Both the position numbers and the translations under genes were made by a program. Below are positions 1-10,861 of a stretch of 64,000 nt of DNA, in pieces; position 1 is the first letter of the stretch; each line of letters starts with the position of its first letter. Below the pieces are notes generated by a model. It had not been told where the DNA came from. It did not search any database and saw only the letters and a list, made by a program, of their open reading frames with translations. The stretch spans positions 1,054,001 through 1,118,000 of the forward strand of contig CANJKZ010000142.1 in the NCBI GenBank assembly GCA_947471745.1, given 5' to 3'. Source of the DNA: Closterium sp. Naga37s-1 (Eukaryota; Streptophyta; Zygnematophyceae; Desmidiales; Closteriaceae).

Positions 1-164
1 CCCCCCTCAGCGGCAGCTGCAGCAGTGGGAGACGGAGGAGGAGGAGGAGCAGGGGACGCCTCACACACCCGCCACCCCCATACCCGCCACCCCCACACCC
101 CAAACGCAGGCGGCGTGGTGCAGAAACGCGGCCAGCAGTTGGGGCGGTGTGCAAGCAAAAGCGG

Positions 165-590
165 GGCAGCGCGCGGGCCCCCGGGGCGCCGCGACGGGCG
201 ACGGGAGGGGGCGACGCGCGGGCCCCCAGGGCGCCGCGACGGGCGACGGGAGGGAGGGCGACGCGCGGGCCCCCAGGGCGCCGCGACGGCCGACGGGATG
301 GCGGAGGGGGGCGCGCGCGGGTCCCCCAGGGCGCCGCGACGGGCGACAGGATGGCGGGGGGGGGGGGGGGGGGGCGTGCGCGGGTCCCCCAAGGCGCCGC
401 GACGGGCGACGGGATGGTGGGGGGGGCGCGCGCGGGTCCCCCAGGGCGCCGCAACGGGCGACGGGATGGCGGGGGGGCGCGCGCGGGTCCCCCAGGGTGC
501 CGCGACGGGCAGGGCACCGTCGCGCGCCACGCGGCGCGCGACGGGCAGGGAAGGGCGTCGCGCGGCCAGCAGGGCGGCGCGACGGGTAGG
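165..590. repeat. GC-rich imperfect tandem repeat
   Basis: About seven imperfect units of roughly 45-60 bp, each with the core GGGCGCCGCGACGGGCGACG preceded by a GCGCGGG(C/T)CCCC block; unit starts are near 171, 216, 263, 312, 371, 429 and 480. A run of about 18-20 G interrupts the array near 355-375. All frames stay open here because of composition, so the long ORFs are not evidence of a gene. Bases 1-164 are low-complexity (GGA, CACCC runs) without a recognisable gene. Origin not recognised: it could be a satellite or an expanded piece of a retroelement. Confidence 0.8.
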
Positions 591-715
591 GCAGAGCTGC
601 GACGGGCAGAAAACCGCCGCGCACCCCGAGCGCGCGGCGGGAAGAAAAAACGCCGCACCCCACGAGCGCGCGGCAGGCAGAAAACGTCGCGCGCCCGAGG
701 CGCGCGACAGGCAGT
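590..715. repeat. Second short GC-rich repeat block
   Basis: About three diverged units of 35-45 bp built around CGCGCGGC(G/A)GGcAGAAAA(C) and CGCGC(A/C)CC. It follows directly on the previous array but has a different, A-run-containing unit. No coding interpretation is supported. Bases 716-768 are a short unassigned link to the gag scrap. Confidence 0.6.
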
Positions 716-768
716 ACAGCAGCGGAAGCATCGGGTGGGCCCATCCACAGGATCGACCAGGGAGGGTT

Positions 769-1042
769 GAAGTCGTCGTCCTTCTTTGCACCGCGCCCGG
801 CACCACCGAAGCCTCGTCCTCTGCCACGTCGGCTCCCTTGCATCCCATAGCCGCTGCTGCCGTCGTCTCCACCCCTCAGTTGGCGGCGACGGAAGTCCTC
901 CTCCAGAATCTTTGTCCGCACCCACTCGAGTGTCCACGAGCTCTGGTTCTGCGGTAGGCTCAATCCGCTCGTGAATTGAAGCCACGATTCAGGCAGCAGC
1001 GAGAGCATCTTCAAGCACTTGGTCTGCTCCGGGTAGGTGATT
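769..1042 (-). pseudogene. Antisense family A gag fragment
   Basis: Read on the minus strand this matches the middle of family A Gag (the stretch from TYPEQTKCLK through the Arg/Gly-rich GSRRGRGRGFGG tract), corresponding to about 2718-2985 in A1. It has no start, no zinc knuckle and no downstream protease. The homology stops at the first base of the A1 5' LTR on one side and at the GC-rich block on the other. It is an isolated scrap of a third family A copy in opposite orientation to A1, and marks a rearranged A1 flank. Confidence 0.85.
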
Positions 1043-1043
1043 G

Positions 1044-2128
1044 TGTTGGGTGCAAATTCACATTGCACGACATCCTGCCGTCTGTTTGTACGAGTATGCG
1101 TGTGCGAATGCATTTGGGTGTGAATGGAATGTTCGTGTGTTTGTTTGCTTTCGCAATTTTCGTTTGATGCATTTGCAGGTACTCGCGCAATGTGCGCTTC
1201 GGCACAACATTGTACGCGCTATGAACAGTGCAAGCAGAAAGGACGAGCTCGCAAAGGAACCCAAGATGGACGCTTTGCAGTTCGGTTGAATTGATTGCGC
1301 AGATTCAGTTCTATCCAACTCGAAATTGTACTGTTTTGTTTGGTTGACTATAGTGTAGCAGGGCAGGCACTATAGGGGTACAATTTAGGTGAAGGTTGGA
1401 TGTTGTTTGTCTGTATCTGCATGCTACAGGGCCAGGGGAAACCAGCGGAACCAGCATTTGGCTGGTTGGGCAAAGACAAAACAGGTTCTGTTTTTAGGAC
1501 CTGAACCTGGTTGTTGTTTTCCCAGGTTGGAAAAACAGAACCAGAGGTTGTTTACCAACCTGCTGTTTTGTCCAGCCAGGTTGGTTCTGTTGCTTGGAAT
1601 TATTTGGGATCATCCCTGGTTGTTCCCAGGTTGATTCCCAAGGTCCTTGCTAGCTAGAACTATTTATTCCTTCTCTGTTTGTACCTGGATATAGTGAAAT
1701 TGATTCAAGCGAATTCCTTCCTTGCTGGAATTTCGTTTCTACGCGGTGCGACGGCGGAATGCTACCGAGTCAACGCTAGTACGCTAGCACTACGATGCTA
1801 GGCAAACGCTGTCCGAGTCATAACTTCGTAATGGCAGAACTTTTCGCAAAGCAACTTGGCTCTTTTGAAAGCTCTTAGAGTGAGCTTCGATATAGCGAGT
1901 TCTCAGCTTAATCCGATTAACGGTCTGCACGGCACACTGCGCGACGTTCAAGGTACTTTTGCTGTTTTGACTAAGTCCCTCTTGATCCCTCTCTCTACAT
2001 ACTCGGACCCGAGGATAGGGGCTGGTCTTGTACCAAGCACCCAGGGACCCTTGGAGGTGACCCCGAGGAGAGGTTTTAAGTTGGATAACGTCTTAATAGC
2101 CTGAGTTTATTAGGCCCTTACACCAACA
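1044..2128 (+). repeat. A1 5' LTR
   Basis: 1085 bp, starts TGTTGGGTGC and ends TTACACCAACA, immediately followed by AGC and the PBS. It lacks 7 bp (near 1560) that are present in all the other family A LTRs of the window. It contains the conserved nested hairpin at 1484-1542. LTRs carry the element's promoter and polyadenylation signals; I could not place a TATA box with confidence. Confidence 0.95.
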
Positions 2129-2131
2129 AGC

Positions 2132-2143
2132 TGGTATCAGAGC
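2132..2143 (+). promoter_or_regulatory. A1 primer-binding site (initiator tRNA-Met type)
   Basis: TGGTATCAGAGC three bases after the LTR end. It is complementary to the 3' end of plant initiator tRNA-Met, the usual primer of plant copia elements, and sets the sense strand of the element. Confidence 0.92.
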
Positions 2144-2174
2144 TGCGTTATAGCGATCCTCGTTATAGGTAGCT

Positions 2175-5100
2175 ATGGCGGGAAAGGATTCGGCGGGAGC
2201 TAGTGAATCTTCAGCCCAAGATCGTAGCGGCAGCCAAGATTCTGGTGTTTCGGCACCAACGGGAGCGCGAACAAACCAGGGTTCGCTGATCAAGGAGGTG
2301 CTGAAAAACTTCACCGTCGAGAAGTTCAATGGTGAGGGCTATGATGATTGGGCCTGGAAAATGCAACTCTATTTCCGTCAGATTGGATTGCTGAAACTAA
2401 TGATTGGGGAAGAGCCTAGACCGAGTGACCCCGCGCTGCAGGAAGAATGGGACGAGCGCTCCTCGGCTGGCTACTACTTAATGTCGCAGAGTTTGGAGCT
2501 GAACCAGCGACACCACGTCATGTACCTGCTGCCGGAGGATAAGTGCGGTCCGAAGGCGTAGACCGTGCTGAAGGAGCTGCACGCCCCAACCTCCATTGCC
2601 GCGACGCTCATGATGGAGAGGGAGCTGTCCGCGCTGCGCCTGAGCGAGGGAGAGCCGGTGCAACCTGTCATGGACAAGATGCGCGACCTCTACGCGAAGT
2701 TGGCGACCGCGGGAATCACCTACCCGGAGCAGACCAAGTGCTTGAAGATGCTCTCGCTGCTGCCTGAATCGTGGCTTCAATTCACGAGTGGATTGAGCCT
2801 GCCGCAGAACCAGAGCTCGTGGACACTCGAGTGGGTGCGGACAAAGATTCTGGAGGAGGACTTCCGTCGCCGCCAACTGAGGGGTGGAGACGACGGCAGC
2901 AGCGGCTACGGGATGCAAGGGAGCCGACGTGGCAGAGGACGTGGCTTCGGTGGTGCTGGACGCGGTGCAAAGAAGGACGACGACTCCAACGACCAACAAG
3001 GAGGTACCGGTTGGGGTCGCGGTGCGAAATCTGGATGTGGGGGCAAGTCGGGTGCTGGTGGCAAAATGAAAGGGAGTTGCTGGTATTGTGAGAAGGAGGG
3101 GCACCCCTGGTTTTTGTGCTATAAGAAACCCGATGGATGGACCCCCCAGAATCGACACCAGGATGGCGGCGCACGGAGGAACCAGAAAAACGGCGCGAGC
3201 ATGGTCGCCGATTCGTCCGACAACAACCCGAAGAGCAACGGCGGTGCGGAGAAGAAGAAGGAGCGCACCGCTGGCCAGTTCTTCCATGTTGGAGACGAGG
3301 GGGAGCAAGGAGACGGTTCTGCCAAGGTTGGAGCAGAGCTGCATCCCCTGGACTTTTGGGTGTTGGACACGGGCGCTGCGTGGACGATGACGCCGCGCAA
3401 GGACCTGCTAGACGACCTACGCGCTGCACCAATCTCTGAGGTGTGCTCTGCCTCTGGACATGCGTTGAAGGTGGCTGGTGCGGGACGAGCTGCATTCAAG
3501 GGAGCGGATGGCAAGCCGGTGGTGCTGCACGACGTTCTGCTCGTTCCCGACCTCAAGGCCAACCTCATCTCCCTCCGTAAGCTCGCCAAGGCTGGGGTGA
3601 GTACTAGCACGGATGGGGCACGCACTTACAAGGGGCAGCTGGGCAACCGGGTGCTTTGGGATCTGCACGAGATCAAGGATGTGTATAGATCCATGTGGCA
3701 GTTGCCGGCATTGACGTGGCACGGTGGGGGGCAGGCTAGAGAGAGGTCTGCATCCCAGGGGGAGCGCAACGCTGTTGGAGCGGTTGGTGTGAGAGTGTCG
3801 GCCAGATCCGGGGAGACAGATTGGGCAACGGCACACCGACGCTTGGGGCATGTAGCAATGCCTTTGCTGAAACAGCTGGAGAAGGATGGGGCCGTCAAGG
3901 GTCTGAAGCTGAGCGGCCAGCCACCTGATGACAACTGTGAAATCTGCTTGCTATCCAAATTCACCCGTTTCCCCTTCCACAGTGTGGCTGGCAGGAGCAA
4001 GAAGCCTTTGGAGCTGGTCCACATGGACTTGGTTGGGCCGCTGCCGGTTCAGGGGCACAAAGGGGAGCGGTACTTCTTGACCATAGTGGATGATTGGAGC
4101 AGGCTGATGTGGGCGTATCCGCTGAAGCAGAAGGACCAGGCCGCCTCCACGATACGGGATGATTGGCTGCCGTTCGTGGAGAAGCAAGCGGAGTGTGTAG
4201 TGAAGCGGATCAGGACAGATCGGGGTGGTGAGTTCCTTGGAGCTGAGATGACGGCCTGGCTTAAGAAGCAGGGCATCCAGAGGGAGCTGACCACGGCTTA
4301 CACCCCACAGTCCAACGGTGTAGCAGAACGGGCGAACCGGACCATTCTAGAGACAGCTAGGGCGCTGCTAATAGAATCTGGGCTGGCCAACTCCATGTGG
4401 CCCCATGCTGTCCGGCACGCTACGGCTGCTAGGAACAGGGTTCTCTCCAAGGTTGGGGATGACTCCTGGGTGCCGTTGGAGAGGTGGCTTGGGAGGAAGC
4501 CGCCGGTGGACATGCTGAGGGTGTTCGGTTGCATGGCAGTCGCCCACGTCCCCAAAGTCCACCGAAGTAAGTTGGGGGCAAGTGCAATCTGGTGTATGCA
4601 TTTGGGGCTGGCTGCTGAGAGCAAGGGATGGCTGCTGTGGGAACCATGCAAGGGTGTGTTGTTTGACAGCAGGGATGTGAAGTTTGTTGAGGGCATGATG
4701 TATGGGAGCTGGGAGAAACAGCCGGAGGCTAAGGTGTCCCAGCAGATAGAGCAGATCACCATGCAGCTGGACCTGACTCCTAGTGTGTGGGAGGAGGGAG
4801 ATGAGGCAGCTGCAGAGGGTGGTGATGGATAGAAGGTGCAGGAGGCACCTGCTGGTGGAGGAGATGGTGTGGAGACTAGTGGTAGCACCAGGGAAGCTGC
4901 TGGATCTGAGGGAGGAGAACAACAGCAGGGCAAAGCTAAGGTGCCTAAGCTACCACAAAGGAGGAAGCTGAAGGGTGTCGTTATGAAGGAATGGGAGACA
5001 CCCGTGTCTAGGCCAGGACGTACCCGTATGGCCACTATGAAGCTGACTGCAGGAGCTGATGTAGCAGAGCAGCAGCTTGGGAATGAGGAGGCATTGCTGA

Positions 5101-6838
5101 TTCTACCGCATGGCTATGATCCGGATGAGGAGGATGAACCTGCCTACTGTTTTCTTGCCCCTGCACCAGAGGAACCAGCTAGCATGGAGGAGGCATTAGC
5201 TGGACCAGATAGGGAGAAGTGGCTGGTTTCCAGGGATGCTGAGTACCAGAGCCTGCTGGAGAATGGGACATGGGAGCTGGTGGTGCTGCCTGAGGGGAAG
5301 AAAGCCGTACAGTGCAAGTGGGTGCTAAGGATCAAGACCGATGACAAGGGACAGGTCACCATCTACAAGAGTAGGCTGGTGGCTAAGGGGTTTATGCAGA
5401 AGGAGAAGCAGGACTTCAATGAGATCTTTGCTCCCACTGCCAAACCCCCTACCCTCCGTGTCTTGTTGGCAGATTCAGCCGTTAGTGGGAAATTCATCAT
5501 TCAGATGGATATATCAACGGCATTCCTCAATGGGATTTTAGAGGAGGATGTGTACATGACGCAGCCGCCTGGGTATGAGGATGGTACGGGCAGGGTGTGC
5601 AAGCTGAAAAAGTCCATCTACGGATTGAAGCAAGCGCCACGCTGCTGGTACCAGAAGTTGGCAGCTGTTTTAGAGGAGATGGGATTCAGGACCAGCAGCT
5701 GCGATGAGAGCCTCTTTCTCAAGGGGGAGAAGGAGAAGCTGGTGATGTTTCTGGTCTACGTGGACGACATTCTTCTCTTCAGCAGCAGCATGAAGGAGAT
5801 CCAGAAAGTGCAGCAGCAGCTGATGGAGAACTTCAAGTGCAAGAACCTTGGGGAGGTAAAGTACTACCTCGGGATGCACGTGGAGAGGGATCCAGATCAC
5901 AGGTGGTTGAAGCTGCACCAGGAGAAGTTCATCAAGGAGCTGGGGGAGAAGTATGGGATTGAGAATGAGCGCAAGGTTGCAACTCCCCTGCCAGCAGAAT
6001 TCAAGCTTGTGAAGGCTGCAGAGGATGAAGGGGTTGAAGCCGAGGAGCAGCCGAAATTTCAGTCCTTGGTGGGCAGCCTCTTGTATGCAGCGGTTCACAC
6101 GAGGCCCGACATCTCTTTCTCTGTTGGGCAGCTGGCAAGGGTAGTGCAGAATCCATCAGAGGAGCAGGTGGATGCAGCTGAGCGTGTGGTGAAGTACCTG
6201 AACTCTCACCCAAGCATTGGAGTTCAATACTTCGCATCTGCACAGGTGAAGCAGAAAGGGGTTGAGGTGCTGAAAGAGAAGGGGGAGCGGCTTGGGGAAG
6301 GCAAGCTGTTTCTCACTTGCTTTCCCGATGCTACGTGGGCTTCTGAGAAGGAGGATTCCTCATCTGTGGGAGGATACATCTGCGTAGTTGGGGGAGGACC
6401 TGTTAGTTGGAGGTCCAAGAAGCAGACAGAGACGGCACTATCTTCCGTGGAATCGGAGTACATGGCGATGTTCCATGGGGTGAAGGAGGTGATTTGGCTG
6501 AGGAGGCTGTTAGAGGAGATTGGCCAGGAGCAGAAGGTTGCTACGCCGCTGTTTTGTGATAGCAAGGGGGCTCTTGGGATGGCCAGGAGCAGAAGGTTGC
6601 TACGCCGCTGTTTTGTGATAGCAAGGGGGCTCTTGGGATGGCCAGGAACGCTGTGCTTCATGGGCTGAACAAGCACATGCGTATCAAGTGGCACTGGCTG
6701 CGTAAGGAGGTGAAGAGGGGGACGGTGAATCCGATCTACATCAAGACTCACCAGCAGCCTGCAGACTTCCTCACCAAGAGGCTTGCGGATGAGCCTCATT
6801 GGCGTTGTGTGCGCATGAGTGGAATGAGCATGAACTAG
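2175..6838 (+). pseudogene. A1 gag-pol polyprotein, broken
   Basis: The same polyprotein as the intact copies at 17807 and 23591, read from ATG 2175. A TAG at 2559-2561 replaces the Trp codon of the KAWTVLKEL stretch, a TAG at 4830-4832 replaces a Glu codon in the integrase-RT linker, and a 59-bp tandem duplication (6522-6639) shifts frame inside RNase H; the original frame resumes and ends at 6838. Zinc knuckle, DTG protease, integrase, YVDD reverse transcriptase and most of RNase H remain recognisable. Codon 4304-4306 in integrase still gives the ancestral YTPQSNG, where the array copies have YTAQSN. It cannot make a full polyprotein. Confidence 0.93.
6522..6639 (+). repeat. 59-bp tandem duplication inside A1 RNase H
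   Basis: The segment starting GGCCAGGAGCAGAAGG at 6522 is repeated exactly from 6581, and the ancestral sequence resumes at 6640. Length 59 (not a multiple of three) causes the frameshift. It is absent from the A2, A3 and A4 copies, so it is private to A1. Both edges lie in a short GGCCAGGA repeat, suggesting slippage between the two natural GGCCAGGA occurrences. Confidence 0.93.
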
Positions 6839-6865
6839 CATGGAATGATGAGGATGCAGCCGGCA

Positions 6866-6880
6866 GGCTGAGGGGGAGTG
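6866..6880 (+). promoter_or_regulatory. A1 polypurine tract
   Basis: GGCTGAGGGGGAGTG directly abuts the 3' LTR; this is the plus-strand priming site expected upstream of a 3' LTR. The same tract precedes the LTRs at 9770, 22454 and 28238. Confidence 0.85.
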
Positions 6881-7972
6881 TGTTGGGTGCAAATTCACAT
6901 TGCACGACATCCTGCCGTCTGTTTGTACGAGTATGTGTGTGCGAATGCATTTGGGTGTGAATGGAATGTTCGTGTGTTTGTTTGCTTTCGCAATTTTCGC
7001 TTGATGCATTTGCAGGTACTCGCGCAATGTGCGCTTCGGCACAACATTGTACGCGCTATGAACAGTGCAAGCAGAAAGGACGAGCTCGCAAAGGAACCCA
7101 AGATGGACGCTTTGCAGTTCGGTTGAAATGATTGCGCAGATTCAGTTCTATCCAACTCGAAATTGTACTGTTTTGTTTGGTTGACTATAGTGTAGCAGGG
7201 CAGGCACTATAGGGGTACAATTTAGGTGAAGGTTGGATGTTGTTTGTCTGTATCTGCATGCTACAGGGCCAGGGGAAACCAGCGGAACCAGCATTTGGCT
7301 GGTTGGGCAAAGACAAAACAGGTTCTGTTTTTAGGACCTGAACCTGGTTGTTGTTTTCCCAGGTTGGAAAAACAGAACCAGAGGTTGTTTACCAACCTAC
7401 CACCTGCTGTTTTGTCCAGCCAGGTTGGTTCTGTTGCTTGGAATTATTTGGGATCATCCCTGGTTGTTCCCAGGTTGATTCCCAAGGTCCTTGCTAGCTA
7501 GAACTATTTATTCCTTCTCTGTTTGTACCTGGATATAGTGAAATTGATTCAAGCGAGTTCCTTCCTTGCTGGAATTTCGTTTCTACGCGGTGCGACGGCG
7601 GAATGCTACCGAGTCAACGCTAGTACGCTAGCACTACGACGCTAGGCAAACGCTGTCCGAGTCATAACTTCGTAATGGCAGAACTTTTCGCAAAGCAACT
7701 TGGCTCTTTTGAAAGCTCTTAGAGTGAGCTTCGATATAGCGAGTTCTCAGCTTAATCCGATCAACGGTCTGCACGGCACGCTGCGCGACGTTCAAGGTAC
7801 TCTTGCTGTTTTGACTAAGTCCCTCTTGATCCCTCTCTCTACATACTCGGACCCGAGGATAGGGGCAGGTCTTGTACCAAGCACCCAGGGACCCTTGGAG
7901 GTGACCCAGAGGAGAGGTTTTAAGTTGGATAACGTCTTAATAGCCTGAGTTTATTAGGCCCTTACACCAACA
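6881..7972 (+). repeat. A1 3' LTR
   Basis: 1092 bp, same ends as the 5' LTR, with the nested hairpin at 7321-7379. Instead of genomic flank, the next base begins an A-family pol sequence cut at its own middle (A2), so this LTR sits between two internal regions. Confidence 0.95.
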
Positions 7973-9727
7973 GCCAGGACGTACCCGTATGGCTAATAAG
8001 AATCTGACTGAAGGATCAGGTGTAGCGGAGCAGTAGCTTGGGACCGAGGTGGCATTGCTGACTCTACCGCATGGCTATGACCCGGATGAGGAGGATGAAC
8101 CTGCCTACTGTTTTGTTGCCCCTGCACCAGAGGAACCAGCTAGCTTGGAGGAGGCATTAGCTGGACCAGATAGGGAGAAGTGGCTGGATTCTAGGGATGA
8201 TGAGTACCAGAGCCTGCTAGAGAATGGGACATGGGATCTGGTGGTCCTGCCTGAGGGGAAGAAAGCCGTACAGTGCAAGTGGGTGCTAAGGATCAAGACC
8301 GATGACAAGGGACAGGTCATCAACTACAAGAGTAGGCTGGTGGCTAAGGGGTTTATGCAGACGAAGAAGCAGGACTTCAATGAGATCTTTGTTCCCACTG
8401 CCAAACCCCCTACCCTCCGTGTCTTGTTGGCAGATGCAGCCGTTAGTGGGAAATTCACCATTTAGATGGATACATCAACGGCATTTCTCAATGGGATTTT
8501 AGAGGAGGATGTGTACATGACGCAGCCGCCTGGGTATGAGGATGGTACGGGCAGGGTGTGCAAGCTGAAAAAATCCATCTACGGCTTGAAGCAGGCGCCA
8601 CGCTGCTGGTACCAGAAGTTGGCAGCTGTTTTAGAGGAGATGGGATTCAGGACCAGCAGCTGCGATGAGAGCCTCTTTCTCAAGGGGGAGGGGGAGAAGC
8701 TGGTGCTGTTTCTGGTCTACGTGGACGACATGTTTCTCTTTAGCAGCAGCATGAAGGAGATCCAGAATGTGCAGCAGCAGCTGATGGAGAACTTCAAGTG
8801 CAAGAACCTTGGGGAGGTAAAGTACTACCTCGGGATGCACGTGGAGAGGGATCTGGATCACAGGTGGTTGAAGCTGCACCAGGAGAAGTTCATCAAGGAG
8901 CTTGGGGAGAAGTATGGGATTGAAAATGAGCGCAAGGTTGCAACTCCCCTGCCAGCAGAATTGAAGCTTGTGAAGGCTGCAGAGGATGAAGGGGTTGAAG
9001 CCGAGGAGCAGCAGCAAATTCAGTCCTTGGTGAGCAGCCTCTTGTATGCAGCGGTTCACACGAGGCCTGACATCTCTTTCTCGGTTGGGCAGCTGGCTAG
9101 GGTGGTGCAGAATCCATCAGAGGAGCAGGTGGATGCAGTTGAGCGTGTGGTGAAGTACCCAAGCATTGGAGTTCGATACTCCGCATCTGCACAGGTGAAG
9201 CAAAAAAGGGTTGAGGTGCTGAAAGAGAAGGGGGAGCGGCTAGGAGAAGACAAGCTGCTTCTCACTTGCTTTACCGATGCTTCGTGGGCCTCTGAGAAGG
9301 AGGATTCCCCATCTGTGGGAGGATACATCTGTGTAGTTGGGGGAGGACCTGTTAGTTGGGTGTCAAAGAAGCAGACGGAGACGGCACTCTCTTCCGTGGA
9401 ATCAGAGTACATGGCGATGTTCCATGGGGTGAAGGAGGTGATTTGGCTGAGGAGGCTGTAAGAGGAGATTGGCCAGGAGCAGAAGGTTTCTATGCCACTG
9501 TTTTGTGATAGCAAGGGGGCTCTTGGGATGGCCAGGAATGCTCTGCTTCATGGGCTCAACAAGCACATGCGTATCAAGTGGCACTGGCTGCGTAAGGAGG
9601 TGAAAAATGGGACGGTGAATCTGATCTACATCAAGACTCACCAGCAGCCAGCGACTTCCTCACCAAGAGGCTTGCGGATGAGCCTCATTGGCGTTGTGTG
9701 CGCATGAGTGGAATGAGCATGAACTAG
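7973..9727 (+). pseudogene. A2 pol fragment (linker, RT, RNase H)
   Basis: Reverse transcriptase and RNase H of family A. Reads in the 8049 frame to a TAG at 8463-8465 (CAG to TAG just before the first RT aspartate block), reopens at 8466 with YVDDMF in the RT active site, loses 12 bp near 9156 (four residues), stops at 9459-9461 (TTA to TAA) and is frameshifted near 9650. The last residues (SGMSMN-like tail) end at 9725-9727. More diverged than A1, fitting its older LTR. Confidence 0.9.
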
Positions 9728-9769
9728 CATGGAATGATGGGGATGCAGCCGGCAGGCTGAGGGGGAGTG

Positions 9770-10861
9770 TGTTGGATGCAAATTCAATTGCACGACATCC
9801 TGCCGTCTGTTTATACGAATATGCGTGTGCGAATGCATTTGCGTGTGAATGGTGTGTTCGTGTGTTTGTTTGTTTTCGCAATTTTAGCTTGATGCATTTG
9901 CAGGTACTGGTGCAATGTGCGCTTCGGCACAACATTGTACGCGCTATGAACAGTACAAGCAGAAAGGACGAGCTCGCAAAGGAACCCAAGATGGAAGCTT
10001 TGCCATTCGGTTGACTTGATTGCGCAGATTCAGTTCTATCCAACTCGAAATTGTACTGTTTTGTTTGGTTGACTATAGTGTAGCAGGGCAGGCACTATAG
10101 GGGTACAATTTAGGTGAAGGTTGGATGTTGTTTGTCTGTATCTGCATGCTACAGGGCCATGGGAAACCAGCGGAACCAGCATTTGGCTGGTTGGGCAAAG
10201 ACAAAACAGGTTCTGTTTTTAGGACCTGAACCTGGTTGTTGTTTTCCCAGGTTGGAAAAACAGAACCAGAGGTTGTTTACCAACCTACCACCTGCTGTTT
10301 TGTCCAGCCAGGTTGGTTCTGTTGCTTGGAATTATTTGGGATCATTCTTGGTTGTTCCCAGGTTGATTCCCAAGGTCCTTGCTAGCTAGAACTATTTATT
10401 CCTTCTCTGTTTGTACTTGGATATAGTGAAATTGATTCAAGCGAATTCCTTCCTTGCTGGAATTTCGTTTCTACGCGGTGCGACGACGGAATGCTACTCG
10501 AGTCAACGCTAGTATGCTAGCGCCGCAGTGCTAGGCAAACGTTGTACGAGCAATAACTCCGTAATGGCAGAACTTTTCGCGAGGCAACTTGGCTCATTTT
10601 AAAGGACTTGGAGCGAGCTTCGATATAGCAATGTCTTAGCTTAATCCGGTCGACGGTCTGCAAGATACGCTGCGCGACGTTCAAGGTGCTCTTGCTATTT
10701 TGGCTAAGTCATTCTTGATCCCTTTTTTTACAAACTCAGACCCGAGGATAGGGGCTGGTCTTGTACCAGGCACCCAAGGACCCTAGGAGGTGACCCCGAG
10801 GAGAGGTTTTAAGTTTGATTAAGTCTTAGTAGCTTGAGTTTATTAGGCCCTTACACCAACA
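9770..10861 (+). repeat. A2 3' LTR
   Basis: 1092 bp, TGTTGGATGC to CCAACA, preceded by GGCTGAGGGGGAGTG. It is visibly more diverged from the other A LTRs (loss of bases in the AATTCAATTGC start, many changes in 10490-10830), so A2 is the oldest A copy here. Contains the nested hairpin near 10209-10267. Confidence 0.93.

Larger units (their letters stand above)
1044..7972 (+). mobile_element. A1: full-length Ty1/copia LTR retrotransposon, defective
   Basis: 5' LTR 1044-2128, PBS 2132-2143, gag-pol 2175-6838, polypurine tract 6866-6880, 3' LTR 6881-7972. LTRs run TGTTGGG to CCAACA. The two LTRs differ by about ten substitutions plus a 7-bp indel, older than the array at 16670. The flanking five bases (GATTG left, GCCAG right) do not match, so the insertion site has been rearranged. 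The coding region carries two nonsense codons and a frameshifting duplication. Confidence 0.95.
7973..10861 (+). mobile_element. A2: 5'-truncated family A element
   Basis: Begins at GCCAGGACGTACCC, which corresponds to about 5011 of A1, and runs through RT and RNase H to its own 3' LTR (9770-10861). Gag, protease, integrase and 5' LTR are missing. With A1 it makes an LTR - internal - LTR - partial internal - LTR arrangement that resembles the intact array at 16670-29328 but with a deletion starting exactly at the middle LTR's edge. No matching target duplication is visible at the outer ends (GATTG / CAGCA). Confidence 0.9.

Noticed and set aside
25..957. A 310-codon open frame through the GC-rich repeats (and a 350-codon frame on the opposite strand)
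   Set aside because: Several overlapping frames on both strands are open at once in a tandem repeat; the only real protein homology is the antisense family A gag scrap at its end.
1039..7977. A 5-bp target duplication for A1
   Set aside because: GATTG before the 5' LTR and GCCAG after the 3' LTR do not match, so no duplication can be claimed.
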